Shown piece by piece: positions 7,577-15,741 of a stretch of 22,993 nucleotides of DNA. Position 1 is the stretch's first letter. Each line of letters starts with the position of its first letter. Source of the DNA: Chloroflexota bacterium (GTDB taxonomy: Bacteria > Chloroflexota > UBA6077 > JACCZL01); NCBI GenBank assembly GCA_013695975.1, contig JACCZL010000032.1, forward strand, positions 1-22,993. The letters are read 5' to 3'. The notes beneath the pieces were generated by a model that saw only the letters and a list, made by a program, of their open reading frames with translations, was not told the origin of the DNA and searched no databases. The position numbers and the translations under genes are program-made.

Positions 7577-7957
7577 ATGAGTCTGCGCGCGGCTCCGCGG
7601 TCGGGGCACTCTTTGCTTCTCGCAGCGCTGCTGTTCGCCGTAGGAGCGCTCGATGCAGCGGCGAGCGACGAGTGTCTCGAACCCAACGGGAGCGTGCTCA
7701 GCCCATGCAAGATCCAGTCGGGCTCGCCCACGATCGGCACGATCGCGAGCCCTGATGATAAGGATCTCTACGTCCTCGACCTGCCGAAAGAGGCGCTGGC
7801 GCCGGGCGCGCTGACGGTCAGGGTGACGGCGACCCTGGGCGATCTACCAGGCAACTACGACCTGACCCTATTTCAGCGCACGCCCGACGGCCAGGGCATC
7901 GAGCAAGTGACGGGGTCGGAGAATGACGGTTCGGAGGCCGAGTCCATCGAAGCGTAG
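7577..7957 (+). CDS. Secreted PPC-like domain protein, 5' part of a gene cut by an in-frame TAG
   Basis: Start ATG 7577 is fixed by a strong ribosome-binding site, GAGGAGG at 7564-7570. A signal peptide is clear: basic MSLRAAPRSGH, hydrophobic SLLLAALLFAVGAL, likely cleavage after DAAAS. The mature part (SPDDKDLYVLDLP, ALTVRVTATLGDLPGNYDLTLF) has the strand pattern of bacterial pre-peptidase C-terminal (PPC) domains, small secreted beta-sandwiches. The frame stops at TAG 7955-7957 after 126 residues, but the last strand of the domain (ANEYYLLVHSAFG, APYTLTLTI) follows directly in the same frame. The product is therefore a truncated domain unless the stop is suppressed. Probable location: exported or cell surface. 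Molecular function unknown. Confidence 0.6.
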   Translation: MSLRAAPRSGHSLLLAALLFAVGALDAAASDECLEPNGSVLSPCKIQSGSPTIGTIASPDDKDLYVLDLPKEALAPGALTVRVTATLGDLPGNYDLTLFQRTPDGQGIEQVTGSENDGSEAESIEA

Positions 7958-9183
7958 TTGGGCGCCAATGAGTACTACTTGCTCGTCCATTCTGCATTTG
8001 GTCAATCTAGCCCGACGGCCCCCTATACACTCACGCTGACGATCCACGCTACTCCGGAGGGGGCTCCGGCACCAGCCGTCGCACCCATCCAGCGACCGCG
8101 AGAGAACGTCGAGATCCCGCCCAACACATCCATAGACACGTCCCGAGTGCTTCGGCGCGACGCGCTTTGGGTTTGCTCGGGGGATCTCGAGATCAACGGG
8201 GCCCGGCATGACGACACCGATCCGACGACCGGGCTGCTCATCGACGTCCCGTCCGACATGGCTTCGGTGACCCTTGGTGGCCCTCATGGTGCAAGTTGCC
8301 GCGGCGGAGATCCGAACGCGGCCGATGAACAGGTTCTGATCGACGAGAAGCTGGCTACCCAGCTCCAGAGCCGTTGCGAGGGCAACCGAGGCTGTGCGCG
8401 CGTGCGGATAATCTGGCTCGACCAGAGCGGCAAGCCGAGCAGGGAGGATTGGCGGTCACCAGAAGGCGGGCTGCCACAGGCCATCGGAGCCTCGCAGCCG
8501 CCCCGTGAGCCGTTTGATGTGATCATCCGGGACCGAGTGCCAGAACGAGGCACAGAACTCGCGATACCCGTCAGCGCCGGACATACGCTGCTCTTGAGCG
8601 GTGCCAGGTTTCGGGTCCAAGGGCAGCGGGCGTGTGAAAGAGGCGGTCGACCTGAGTTGTGCGTGCTGGTCGTGGCCGCCACTCGGAATCAGACCGTCGT
8701 CGTCACCGAGCTCCAAGAAGGAAACCATTGGTACGGAGTGAGCAGCCATCTATCCTCGCACGGAGTGGCGCTTGAGAAGCAGGACGCATTCTACAGATTT
8801 CCGAACTGCCTGGGCCTGGAACGTCAAGACGGCTGCGACTTTGCACGGATCCAGGTGTTCCGCGACGACGTTCTACCCGAAGAACGAGTCGTGCGCCGAG
8901 GAGAACCTGTGGATCCGCCGCTCGCGGCCAGTCCAACTGCTGGCCTGACTTTGGTGCAGGCCGCCGACGGCTCCCTCTGCCCATCGGCTCCGACGTTGTC
9001 GCAGCCGACCGACGTCTCTGCGGCGCGCTGCCCTCGGCTCGTCGTCCGCAGAGGTGAGCCCACCACGATCGCTCCGCGCACATGCGTGAAACGGGGATAC
9101 GCCGGTCTGTCGTCCAGATGCGGCTCTTCTGAGCCACCCGTCTCACAGCTCCGCCACGATCGGTCGGGACGAGCCCGAGTATC

Positions 9184-9192
9184 TGGTACAAT
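9184..9192 (+). promoter_or_regulatory. Extended -10 promoter for alaS
   Basis: TGGTACAAT at 9184-9192 fits the extended -10 pattern TGnTAnnAT. No clear -35 element is present 16-18 bases upstream, as is common for extended -10 promoters. It lies 81 bases before the alaS ATG and is the only good promoter candidate ahead of the chain of genes to 20073. Confidence 0.45.
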
Positions 9193-9203
9193 TCGCTCGC
9201 GCC

Positions 9204-9239
9204 GACCATGGGAGCCGCCGATGGTCAGGCCCGACGGGC
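9204..9239 (+). promoter_or_regulatory. Two small hairpins in the alaS leader
   Basis: GACCAT 9204-9209 pairs with ATGGTC 9221-9226 (11-base loop), followed directly by GCCC 9229-9232 pairing with GGGC 9236-9239 (3-base loop). They lie between the promoter and the start codon. There is no T-box consensus that I can see, so regulation is only a possibility. Confidence 0.25.
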
Positions 9240-9273
9240 TGGCGCGTTGGCATCTCCTCCCAGCGATCACAGC

Positions 9274-11937
9274 ATGTCAGAGCGCCCCCAGCCACGCACC
9301 AGCGACGAGGTTCGCCGGGCTTTTCTCGACTTCTTCGCCGAGCGCGGCCACGTCGAGCAGCCTAGCTCGAGCCTGGTGCCCTACAACGACCCGAGCGTGC
9401 TGCTGACGACCGCCGGCATGCAGCAAATGATCCCCTACATGCTCGGGCGGGAGCGCCCGCCGGCCCCGCGGATGACGTCCGTTCAGAAATGCTTTCGCAC
9501 CGTCGACATCGACGAGGTCGGTAACCCGCGCAACCTGACCTTCTTCGAGATGCTCGGCAACTTCTCGATCGGCGACTACTTCAAGCCCGAAGCGATCGCC
9601 TGGGCCTGGGAGTTCGTCCGCGACCGGCTCGGCTTCCCGCCTGAGAACGTCCGCATTACCGTCCACCCGACCGATGACCAGGCGCTCGAGCTCTGGCTCG
9701 GCCAGGGTATCCCGCGCGAGCGGATCACCTTTCTCGAGGACAACTGGTGGGGGCCGCCCGGCGCGGAGGGACCCTGCGGGCCGGATTCGGAGCTGTACTA
9801 CGACCGCGGGGCCGCGCTCGGCTGCGCCAGGCCCGACTGCGCGCCCGGCTGCGACTGTGACCGCTTCCTCGAGTTCTGGAACCTGGTCTTCATGCAGTAT
9901 TACCAGGATCGAGCCGGCAACCGAACGCCTCTGGAGCGGCAGAACATCGACACTGGGGCCGGGCTGGACCGAATCACCGCGCTCGTGCAGGATGTCCCAA
10001 CGGTCTACGAGACAGACCTGTTCCGCCCGATCATCGATCGGGTCGCTGAGGTCGCTGGCACCGGATTTGGACGGGACGAACGGACCGACTACGCCCTGCG
10101 GGTCGTCGCCGACCACGCTCGCGGGATGACGTTCCTGGCGGCCGACGGTGTCCTGCCGGCCAACGAGGGCCGCGGCTACGTCACGCGGCGGATCATCCGC
10201 CGCGCCGTGCGCTACGGGCGCCTGCTCGGGATCGAGCGTCCGTTCCTGGCGACCGTTGTCGAGCAGGTGATCGAGCGGATGGGACCGAGCCATCCAGAGC
10301 TCGTGCAGAGGCGCGATGGGATCCTGGACGAGGTGCAGCGGGAGGAGGCGCGCTTCACCGAAACCCTCGCCGCGGGAACTGAGCGACTGGCCGTGTGGAT
10401 TGAAGAGGCGAAAGCGGCGGGCAAGGACCCTTCCCGAACCGTCCCCACGGTGCCCGGCGAGCTGCTCTTCCAGCTCTACGACACCTTCGGCTTTCCCCGC
10501 GAGCTGAGCGAGGAGATCCTGGCCGAGGCTGGCCTGGCGCCGGACCGCGACGGCTTCGACCGTGCGATGGAGGAGCAGCGGACCCGCAGCCGGGCCGGTG
10601 CCCGCTTCGCCGGGGTCGGTGAGGCCCAAACCTACGAGATCGGGGCCGTTCCGGCCACCGAGCTCCTCGCTTACGAGCGCGTGGCAGCCCCCGCCGTCGT
10701 GCTGGCGATGCGCACCGAGCAGGACGGCCGAGCGACCGCGGAGCTCCGCCAGGGACAGCAAGGCGTGCTCGTCCTCGACCGAACGGCCTTTTACCCCGAA
10801 GGCGGCGGTCAGGTCGGCGATCAAGGGATCATTCGCGCACCTGGCGGCCTATTCCGCGTCACCAACACGACCAGGCTCGACGAGGACCACGTCGCCCACT
10901 TCGGGGTCGTCGAGCAAGGCACCGTCCACACCGACCAGGACGTCCACGGGGAGGTCGACGCCCCCCGTCGTGCCGAGACGGCCCGCCACCATACGCTGAC
11001 CCATATCCTCCACCGCACTCTCAAGGACGTCCTCGGCGAGAACACTGAACAAAAGGGCTCCCTCGTCGCGCCCCACGTCGCCCGCTTCGACTTCAACCAC
11101 CCTCAGGGCCTCTCACGCGACCAGCTCGAGCGTGTGAACGCCGCGATCAACCGCCACGTCCTTGAAAACCTTCCGGTCGCCTGGCAGGTCATGGACCTTG
11201 CCCACGCCCGTCAGAGCGGGGCGATGGCGATCTTCGGCGAGAAGTACGGTAGTCAGGTCCGCGTCGTCGACATCGGTGGCTGGAGCAAGGAGCTGTGCGG
11301 CGGGACCCACGTTCCCCGCTCGGGCGACGTCGGACCCGCCATTCTGGTCCGCGAGTCGGGGCTGGCCAGCGGTATCCGGCGTGTCGAGGTCCTGGCCGGC
11401 GAGGCGGCCTTCAATCGCGCCTGGGAGCAGCAGGAGCGCCTCGCCCACCTCGCCCGGAGCCTTGGTGCGCCCGTGGACCAGCTCGAAACCAGGCTGCAGT
11501 CACTGCTCCAGGAGCTCGACCAGGCTCGCCGAGAGGGGGCTCGGCTCGCCCAGCAGCTCGCCGGCCGTGGCGCGGAGCAGCTCGTGGACGCGGCGATCGA
11601 CATCGGCGGCGTCAAGGTGCTGGCAGCGCAGGTCGAGGCGTCGAGCCGCGACGCGCTCCGCGAGATGGCCGACGCCCTGCGAGGTAAGCTCGGTCGCTCG
11701 GTCGTCTCGCTGGCGGCGCCGATAAATGGGCAGCATGCCTTCGTCGTCGGGGTGAGCCGCGAGGCCGGCGAGCTGGGCCTCGACGCGGGCGAGATCTTAC
11801 GTGAGGCGCTCCTGCCGGCCGGCGGCAAGGGCGGCGGCCGTGCCGATTTCGCCCAGGGCGGGGTGAAGGACCCGAGCCAACTCGGCGTCGCCCTCGCCGA
11901 GGTCGAGCGGCTGGTGCGGCGCAAGCTGGGGTCGTGA
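9274..11937 (+). CDS. alaS: Alanyl-tRNA synthetase
   Basis: Charges tRNA-Ala with alanine and edits mischarged Ser/Gly. The class II catalytic core is at the N-terminus (SSSLVPYNDPSVLLTTAGM, QKCFRTVDIDEVGNPRNLTFFEML). A Cys-rich insert, GCARPDCAPGCDCDRF, follows and is common in this family. The tRNA-recognition region holds GRGYVTRRIIRRAVRYGR. The editing domain has HTLTH (His573, His577) and CGGTH (Cys675, His679), the four zinc/editing residues. The C-terminal coiled-coil and DHHA1-type domain ends in GGKGGGRADFAQGG. At 887 residues it has normal length. ATG 9274 matches the family N-terminus; an in-frame ATG at 9208 adds 22 uncharacteristic residues. No good ribosome-binding site precedes 9274. 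The stop overlaps the next gene's GTG. Confidence 0.96.
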   Translation: MSERPQPRTSDEVRRAFLDFFAERGHVEQPSSSLVPYNDPSVLLTTAGMQQMIPYMLGRERPPAPRMTSVQKCFRTVDIDEVGNPRNLTFFEMLGNFSIGDYFKPEAIAWAWEFVRDRLGFPPENVRITVHPTDDQALELWLGQGIPRERITFLEDNWWGPPGAEGPCGPDSELYYDRGAALGCARPDCAPGCDCDRFLEFWNLVFMQYYQDRAGNRTPLERQNIDTGAGLDRITALVQDVPTVYETDLFRPIIDRVAEVAGTGFGRDERTDYALRVVADHARGMTFLAADGVLPANEGRGYVTRRIIRRAVRYGRLLGIERPFLATVVEQVIERMGPSHPELVQRRDGILDEVQREEARFTETLAAGTERLAVWIEEAKAAGKDPSRTVPTVPGELLFQLYDTFGFPRELSEEILAEAGLAPDRDGFDRAMEEQRTRSRAGARFAGVGEAQTYEIGAVPATELLAYERVAAPAVVLAMRTEQDGRATAELRQGQQGVLVLDRTAFYPEGGGQVGDQGIIRAPGGLFRVTNTTRLDEDHVAHFGVVEQGTVHTDQDVHGEVDAPRRAETARHHTLTHILHRTLKDVLGENTEQKGSLVAPHVARFDFNHPQGLSRDQLERVNAAINRHVLENLPVAWQVMDLAHARQSGAMAIFGEKYGSQVRVVDIGGWSKELCGGTHVPRSGDVGPAILVRESGLASGIRRVEVLAGEAAFNRAWEQQERLAHLARSLGAPVDQLETRLQSLLQELDQARREGARLAQQLAGRGAEQLVDAAIDIGGVKVLAAQVEASSRDALREMADALRGKLGRSVVSLAAPINGQHAFVVGVSREAGELGLDAGEILREALLPAGGKGGGRADFAQGGVKDPSQLGVALAEVERLVRRKLGS

Positions 11938-13397
11938 CCGTCATGCCCACCCAGCCCGCGCCCCTCCCCGCCGCCACCCAGGAGGTCATCTTCCTGGACC
12001 CTGACGACGACCTCGGGACGGTGCGTGCGAAGCTCGAGTCCACCAGCGCCGACGAGGTCTACCTCGTCGTGCCAAGGCGGGCCTCGATCCTTCGAACACC
12101 GCTCGAATTCAGGATCCTCGCTCGGCTGACTCACGCCCTCTCGTCCGAGACCGTCATCGTCACCGGCGACGGATCCCGTCGCGCGCTGGCACGGCAGGAG
12201 GGACTCCGCACCAAGCGCTCGATCCGCTCGCTCCGGCACCTTTCGCGACCTCCCGGAACTTTCGCCTGGGAGCTGCCCGCGCTACCGGAGTGGGTTCCGC
12301 TCCCCTCGTTCACCGGGCTGGTCATGCTCACGTTCCTCGCCGCGGTGGTCGCTGGCCTGGTCTTCGGCGTGCTGCCGATTATGCAAGTGACCGTCTCGGC
12401 CCAGACCGTCGCGCAGCAAAAAGACGTCGAGATCGCGGTCGACCCGAGCGCCAAGCAGCCGGACGTCAGTCGCCAGATCCTCCCTGGCGAGGTCCTCCAG
12501 CAACGCGTCGAGGTCGTCGGCTCGTTGCCGGCCAGCGGCACGAAGAAGGTCGGGCGAGACCGCGCCCGCGGCGAAGTGGTGTTCTTGAGCCAGCATCCCC
12601 AGCCAGTCGCCCTGCCGCGCGGTTCGAACGTGATCGCCAGTAACGGCGTTCGCTTCCAGACTGACATCGACGTCCAGATTCCCGCCTTCAGCCAGGGGCT
12701 TGCCAGGGTCGGCGTTACGGCCATTGACGCCGGCCCCATCGGCAACGTCGACGCCCGCCAGATCACCACCGTCGAAGCCCCGAACATCCAGAACATCACA
12801 GCGCGCAACGATCGGCCCACTACCGGCGGGACCGACCGCGACGCCCGCTCGGTGACCGCCGAGGATGTCGCCAAGCTGCGCGACCAGCTCCAGGCCCGAG
12901 CCCGCGAGCAGGCCCTCGCCGAGCTGTACGCGCGGACCGGTCCCGACCGCTCGTTTGTCCAGCAAAGCGTCCAGCTCCGCAACGAGGGCGAGGCGTTCGA
13001 CCCCGGGGTGGACGCTGAGGCGGACCAGGTCAACGGGCGGCTCGCGCTGTCAGCCACGGCTGTGGTCTTCAAGAACTCCGAATTCAACGGTCTCGTCCAG
13101 AGCATCTTCATGGGCCAGGCCGGGCCGGGCTTCGACCTGCCCGTGAGCCAGCTCAGCGTCGGGACTCCCCAGGTCCTCGAGGTGCAAAACCAGCGGGTTC
13201 GGCTGCGGACCAGCTCGCAGGCGACCCTCGTCCGTCAAGTCAACGCCGACGAGCTGGCCGAGCAGTTGCGCGGGAAAACCCCCGCCGAGGCTCGATCGTT
13301 GCTCGCGCGCTTCGACAGCCTGGCCGGAGCGCCGCGGATCGACATCTCGCCGCCCTGGGCGCCTCGGGCCTACCGGGTCGAAGTTGCGGTAAAGTGA
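11934..13397 (+). CDS. Membrane-anchored baseplate-J-like protein
   Basis: A 487-residue protein with three parts. Residues about 15-95 form a small alpha/beta domain (VIFLDPDDDLGTVRAKL, DEVYLVVPRRASILRTP, TVIVTGDGSRRALARQEGL). One membrane helix follows (about 123-147, TGLVMLTFLAAVVAGLVFG). The C-terminal part outside the membrane has beta-rich stretches with the baseplate-J/gp47 look (RARGEVVFLSQHPQPVALPRGSNV style, then FQTDIDVQIPAFSQGLARVG and GPIGNVDARQITTVEAP). Similar proteins labelled 'baseplate J/gp47 family' occur in Chloroflexota, Actinobacteria and candidate-phyla bacteria without phage neighbours; I recall no established function. GTG 11934 overlaps the alaS TGA by 4 bases (ATG 11943 is the alternative), and ruvX follows after 10 bases, so it is part of the alaS transcript. 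No tail or other phage genes are nearby. Confidence 0.7.
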   Translation: MTVMPTQPAPLPAATQEVIFLDPDDDLGTVRAKLESTSADEVYLVVPRRASILRTPLEFRILARLTHALSSETVIVTGDGSRRALARQEGLRTKRSIRSLRHLSRPPGTFAWELPALPEWVPLPSFTGLVMLTFLAAVVAGLVFGVLPIMQVTVSAQTVAQQKDVEIAVDPSAKQPDVSRQILPGEVLQQRVEVVGSLPASGTKKVGRDRARGEVVFLSQHPQPVALPRGSNVIASNGVRFQTDIDVQIPAFSQGLARVGVTAIDAGPIGNVDARQITTVEAPNIQNITARNDRPTTGGTDRDARSVTAEDVAKLRDQLQARAREQALAELYARTGPDRSFVQQSVQLRNEGEAFDPGVDAEADQVNGRLALSATAVVFKNSEFNGLVQSIFMGQAGPGFDLPVSQLSVGTPQVLEVQNQRVRLRTSSQATLVRQVNADELAEQLRGKTPAEARSLLARFDSLAGAPRIDISPPWAPRAYRVEVAVK

Positions 13398-13407
13398 CTG
13401 GAGCTTT

Positions 13408-13821
13408 ATGAGTCGCATCATGGGGCTCGACCCTGGCGAGCGGCGGGTCGGGGTGGCGCTCAGCGACGAGCTGGGCATGCTGGCCACGCCGCTTGTCGTG
13501 CTGGAACGGCGATCCCGGGCCGTCGACCTGAGCGTGGTCGCGGAGCTGGTCCAGCGTCACGGAGTGACCGAAGTCGTCGTTGGGCACCCCAGGACGCTGC
13601 GCGGCGAGGTCGGACCGCAGGCACGCCGCGCGGAGCGATTCGCAGCCGAGGTCGGCGAGACGGTTGGCATTCCGGTGAGGCTATGGGACGAACGGTATTC
13701 GACAGTCGAGGCGGTGGAGCGTCTGGCGCGGGACGGCAAGCGGCCCCGTGGCCGCCGACCCCACCCGGACGCGGCGGCGGCGGCCGTGATCCTTCAAGGC
13801 TATCTCGACTCGCGACGCTGA
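13408..13821 (+). CDS. ruvX: Putative pre-16S rRNA nuclease / RuvX (YqgF)
   Basis: A 137-residue RNase H-like fold protein of the YqgF/RuvX family, which processes the 5' end of pre-16S rRNA and has been proposed as a Holliday-junction resolvase. Visible motifs: GLDPGERRVGVALSD near the N-terminus (first acidic residue), VVVGHPRTLRGEVGPQA in the middle, LWDERYSTVEA, and HPDAAAAAVILQGYLDSR at the end. Length is typical. ATG 13408 has GGAG at 13400-13403 as ribosome-binding site. It sits directly before mltG, an order found in many bacteria. The long overlap depends on which mltG start is used. Confidence 0.92.
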   Translation: MSRIMGLDPGERRVGVALSDELGMLATPLVVLERRSRAVDLSVVAELVQRHGVTEVVVGHPRTLRGEVGPQARRAERFAAEVGETVGIPVRLWDERYSTVEAVERLARDGKRPRGRRPHPDAAAAAVILQGYLDSRR

Positions 13822-14891
13822 TCAAGCTCCTGGCCCTGGCACTCGCGATCGGGTTCGTGATGGCGACCGGCGTCGTCGTGTACGGGATCCTTGGCGACCT
13901 GCCCGCGGCTGTGCGAGCCCTCGCCGGACGCTGGGACGCTCCGGTCAGCGACATCGATACGCGCCAGACCTTTACCGTCCAGCCAGGTCAGTCGGCCTCG
14001 GACATCGGTTCCGACCTGTACGCTCGCAACCTGATCCGCTCGCCCATCGTCTTTCGGATGCTGGTCGAGGCGCGCGGGGTCGGGGCCAGGATCGAGTCTG
14101 GAGAGTATCAGCTCAGCCCGGCCATGTCGACCAACGAGATTATCACCGTGCTCTCGCGGGGAGCGAGCCGCCGAGGTGTCACCCTGACCATTCCGGAGGG
14201 GTGGCGAGCCGAGCAAGCCGCCCAGAAGGTCGAGGCGCTCGGACTCGCGTCGAGTGGCGACTTCCTCGCTGTCGTCCGCGCGCCGAGCGGAATCCAGCTC
14301 CCCGACGCGCTCCCGCCCAACCAGTCGCTCGAAGGCTACCTCTTCCCAGACACCTACGAAGTCGATCGCAACGCGGATGCCCGCAAGCTCGTCGAGATGA
14401 TGGCCCAGCAGTTCACCAGGAAGCTCACGCCGGATCTACGACGCAAGGCCGCCGAGCGCGGCCTGACCGTCCACCAGCTCGTGACCGTGGCGTCGATCGT
14501 CGAGCGTGAGGCAGCCAGGCCAGCCGAGCGCCCGATCATCGCCAGCGTCTATCTCAACCGCCTGGAGATCGGCATGCCACTGCAGGCTGACCCGACCGTC
14601 CAGTTCGCAGTAGCGAACGCCAATCTCGCCGAGGCCACGGGGTATGGATTCTGGAAGCCGGAGCTCACTCGCGACGATCTTCAACGATCCTCGCCATTCA
14701 ATACCTACCTCAATCGCGGCCTGCCGCCCGGACCGATCTGCAGCCCCGGGCTTGACACTCTGGAAGCGGTCGTCGCGCCAGCCAACACCGACTACTATTA
14801 CTTTGTCGCCCGCGACGATGGGAGTCATGCGTTTGCCCAGACCGAGCCCGAGCATCGCCACAACGTCGAACGCTATCAGCAAGGGCGCTGA
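13683..14891 (+). CDS. mltG: Endolytic murein transglycosylase MltG (YceG-like); start uncertain
   Basis: Cleaves nascent peptidoglycan strands in the inner membrane and sets chain length. A single membrane segment (LIKLLALALAIGFVMATGVVVYGIL) is followed by a LysM-like subdomain (FTVQPGQSASDIGSDLYARNLI) and the YceG catalytic domain. In that domain VASIVEREA carries the expected catalytic Glu (274 in the long form), and YLNRLEIGMPLQADPTVQFA and PFNTYLNRGLPPGPICSPG are hallmark motifs. The long form from ATG 13683 has 402 residues and overlaps ruvX by 139 bases, giving a Pro/Gly-rich cytoplasmic lead. A CTG at 13818, beside the ruvX stop, would give 357 residues and keep the membrane segment; GTG 13857 would cut it. 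None has an ideal ribosome-binding site. Confidence 0.9.
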   Translation: MGRTVFDSRGGGASGAGRQAAPWPPTPPGRGGGGRDPSRLSRLATLIKLLALALAIGFVMATGVVVYGILGDLPAAVRALAGRWDAPVSDIDTRQTFTVQPGQSASDIGSDLYARNLIRSPIVFRMLVEARGVGARIESGEYQLSPAMSTNEIITVLSRGASRRGVTLTIPEGWRAEQAAQKVEALGLASSGDFLAVVRAPSGIQLPDALPPNQSLEGYLFPDTYEVDRNADARKLVEMMAQQFTRKLTPDLRRKAAERGLTVHQLVTVASIVEREAARPAERPIIASVYLNRLEIGMPLQADPTVQFAVANANLAEATGYGFWKPELTRDDLQRSSPFNTYLNRGLPPGPICSPGLDTLEAVVAPANTDYYYFVARDDGSHAFAQTEPEHRHNVERYQQGR

Positions 14892-14892
14892 G

Positions 14893-15741
14893 GTGCGCCG
14901 AGCCTGCGAACCGAGCCAAACTGGCGGGCCCTCGACGCAGCCACCAGGCCCGGCTGCCCATGGGCGCTCCTTCGACGGGGTGACCAACCACGATGAGCGC
15001 GCTCGCATCGCGGGTTACTATCAGCATCGCGCCGACACGGGACTCCAGCGGCGCTACAGCCCGTTCAAGCCAGGCCATCTCTTCCTCCAGCAACGTCTTG
15101 AACGTGACCTCCTCGCGGCCCTGACCCGCCACGGCTACGCGAGCCTCCGCAGGCGATCGATCCTCGACGTCGGCTGCGGTGATGGCTCGTTCCTGCGCCG
15201 CTGCCTCACCTATGGCGCCGAACGCCGTCGGCTGGCGAGAGTTGACCTCGTAGCCGAGCGCATCGCCGCCGGCCGACGGACCGACCCTGCCCTGGATCTG
15301 CGGTTCGGCGACGCGAGCGCGCTTCCCTTGGGCGACGGCACGTTCGATCTCGTCTTCCAGTTCACCGTCCTGTCGTCGGTGCTCGACGACCAGATGCGAG
15401 TGGCAATCGCGCGTGAGATGGCGCGCGTGCTCGCGCCCGACGGCGCGATCGTGTCCTATGACTTCCTATTTGCACGCGATCCACGCAACACTCGGCCCCT
15501 GACCCGCCGCGAGCTAGGCTGGCTGTTCCCCGGCTTCGTGATGGACGCCCGTCGAGTGACACTCTTCCCGCCACTGTCGCGGGTCCTGGCGGAGCGGAGC
15601 TGGATCGCCTGCGAGCTGCTCGAGACGATCCCGTTCCTGCGCGGCCACGAGCTCGTCGTGCTGCGCAAACCGAACGCCGGGAAAAGACGAGCGGAACCGT
15701 CTCCGCCATCGCTACCTGCTGGAGGGTCACGTGATCGCTGA
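14893..15741 (+). CDS. Class I SAM-dependent methyltransferase
   Basis: A 282-residue protein with a Rossmann-type SAM-binding core: motif I SILDVGCGDGSFLRR (about 89-103), an acidic strand end after RLARVDLVAERI, motif DLRFGDASALPLGDGTFDLVFQF (typical of methyltransferase fold 11) and REMARVLAPDGAIVSYDFLF. The substrate is unknown. Because an aminotransferase, a phosphoglycosyl transferase and an O-antigen-ligase-like protein follow, a sugar or lipid-linked glycan substrate is a reasonable inference. GTG 14893 begins one base after the mltG stop. GTG 14980 is an alternative closer to the conserved core (start VTNHDERARIAGYY), removing 29 weak residues. The end overlaps the next gene by 11 bases. 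Confidence 0.82.
   Translation: MRRACEPSQTGGPSTQPPGPAAHGRSFDGVTNHDERARIAGYYQHRADTGLQRRYSPFKPGHLFLQQRLERDLLAALTRHGYASLRRRSILDVGCGDGSFLRRCLTYGAERRRLARVDLVAERIAAGRRTDPALDLRFGDASALPLGDGTFDLVFQFTVLSSVLDDQMRVAIAREMARVLAPDGAIVSYDFLFARDPRNTRPLTRRELGWLFPGFVMDARRVTLFPPLSRVLAERSWIACELLETIPFLRGHELVVLRKPNAGKRRAEPSPPSLPAGGSRDR

Larger units (their letters stand above)
7958..9406 (+). pseudogene. 3' part of the interrupted secreted protein gene, running into alaS
   Basis: This frame resumes directly after TAG 7955-7957 without any base shift. It first completes the PPC-like domain (LGANEYYLLVHSAFG, YTLTLTIHA). About 350 further residues of plausible extracellular sequence follow, with scattered cysteines (WVCSGDLEI, SRCEGNRGCARVRIIW, NCLGLERQDGCDFARIQVF) and short beta-strand-like stretches (GTELAIPVSAGHTLLLSGARF). 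I do not recognise the domain. From about 9130 the translation turns into low-quality basic sequence, passes through the alaS promoter and overlaps the first 133 bases of alaS before stopping at 9404-9406. The natural stop has probably been lost too; a stop in the next frame at 9130-9132 may mark the old end. TTG 7958 could in principle restart translation, but the protein would lack a signal peptide. Confidence 0.5.

Noticed and set aside
7955..7957. TAG read as pyrrolysine
   Set aside because: No pyl gene or suppressor tRNA is seen, and the surrounding domain is not a methylamine methyltransferase.
9277..10824. A 515-residue open frame on the - strand inside alaS
   Set aside because: It lies wholly antisense to a fully conserved alanyl-tRNA synthetase. 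Long antisense frames are expected in GC-rich genes, and the translation has no recognisable domain.
11253..12239. A 328-residue - strand frame across the alaS/baseplate-J-like junction
   Set aside because: Antisense shadow; low-complexity Ser/Arg/Pro translation.
11934..13397. Prophage or contractile-injection locus based on the baseplate-J-like protein
   Set aside because: No sheath, tube, spike or other tail genes nearby; the neighbours are housekeeping genes and the protein has a membrane anchor.
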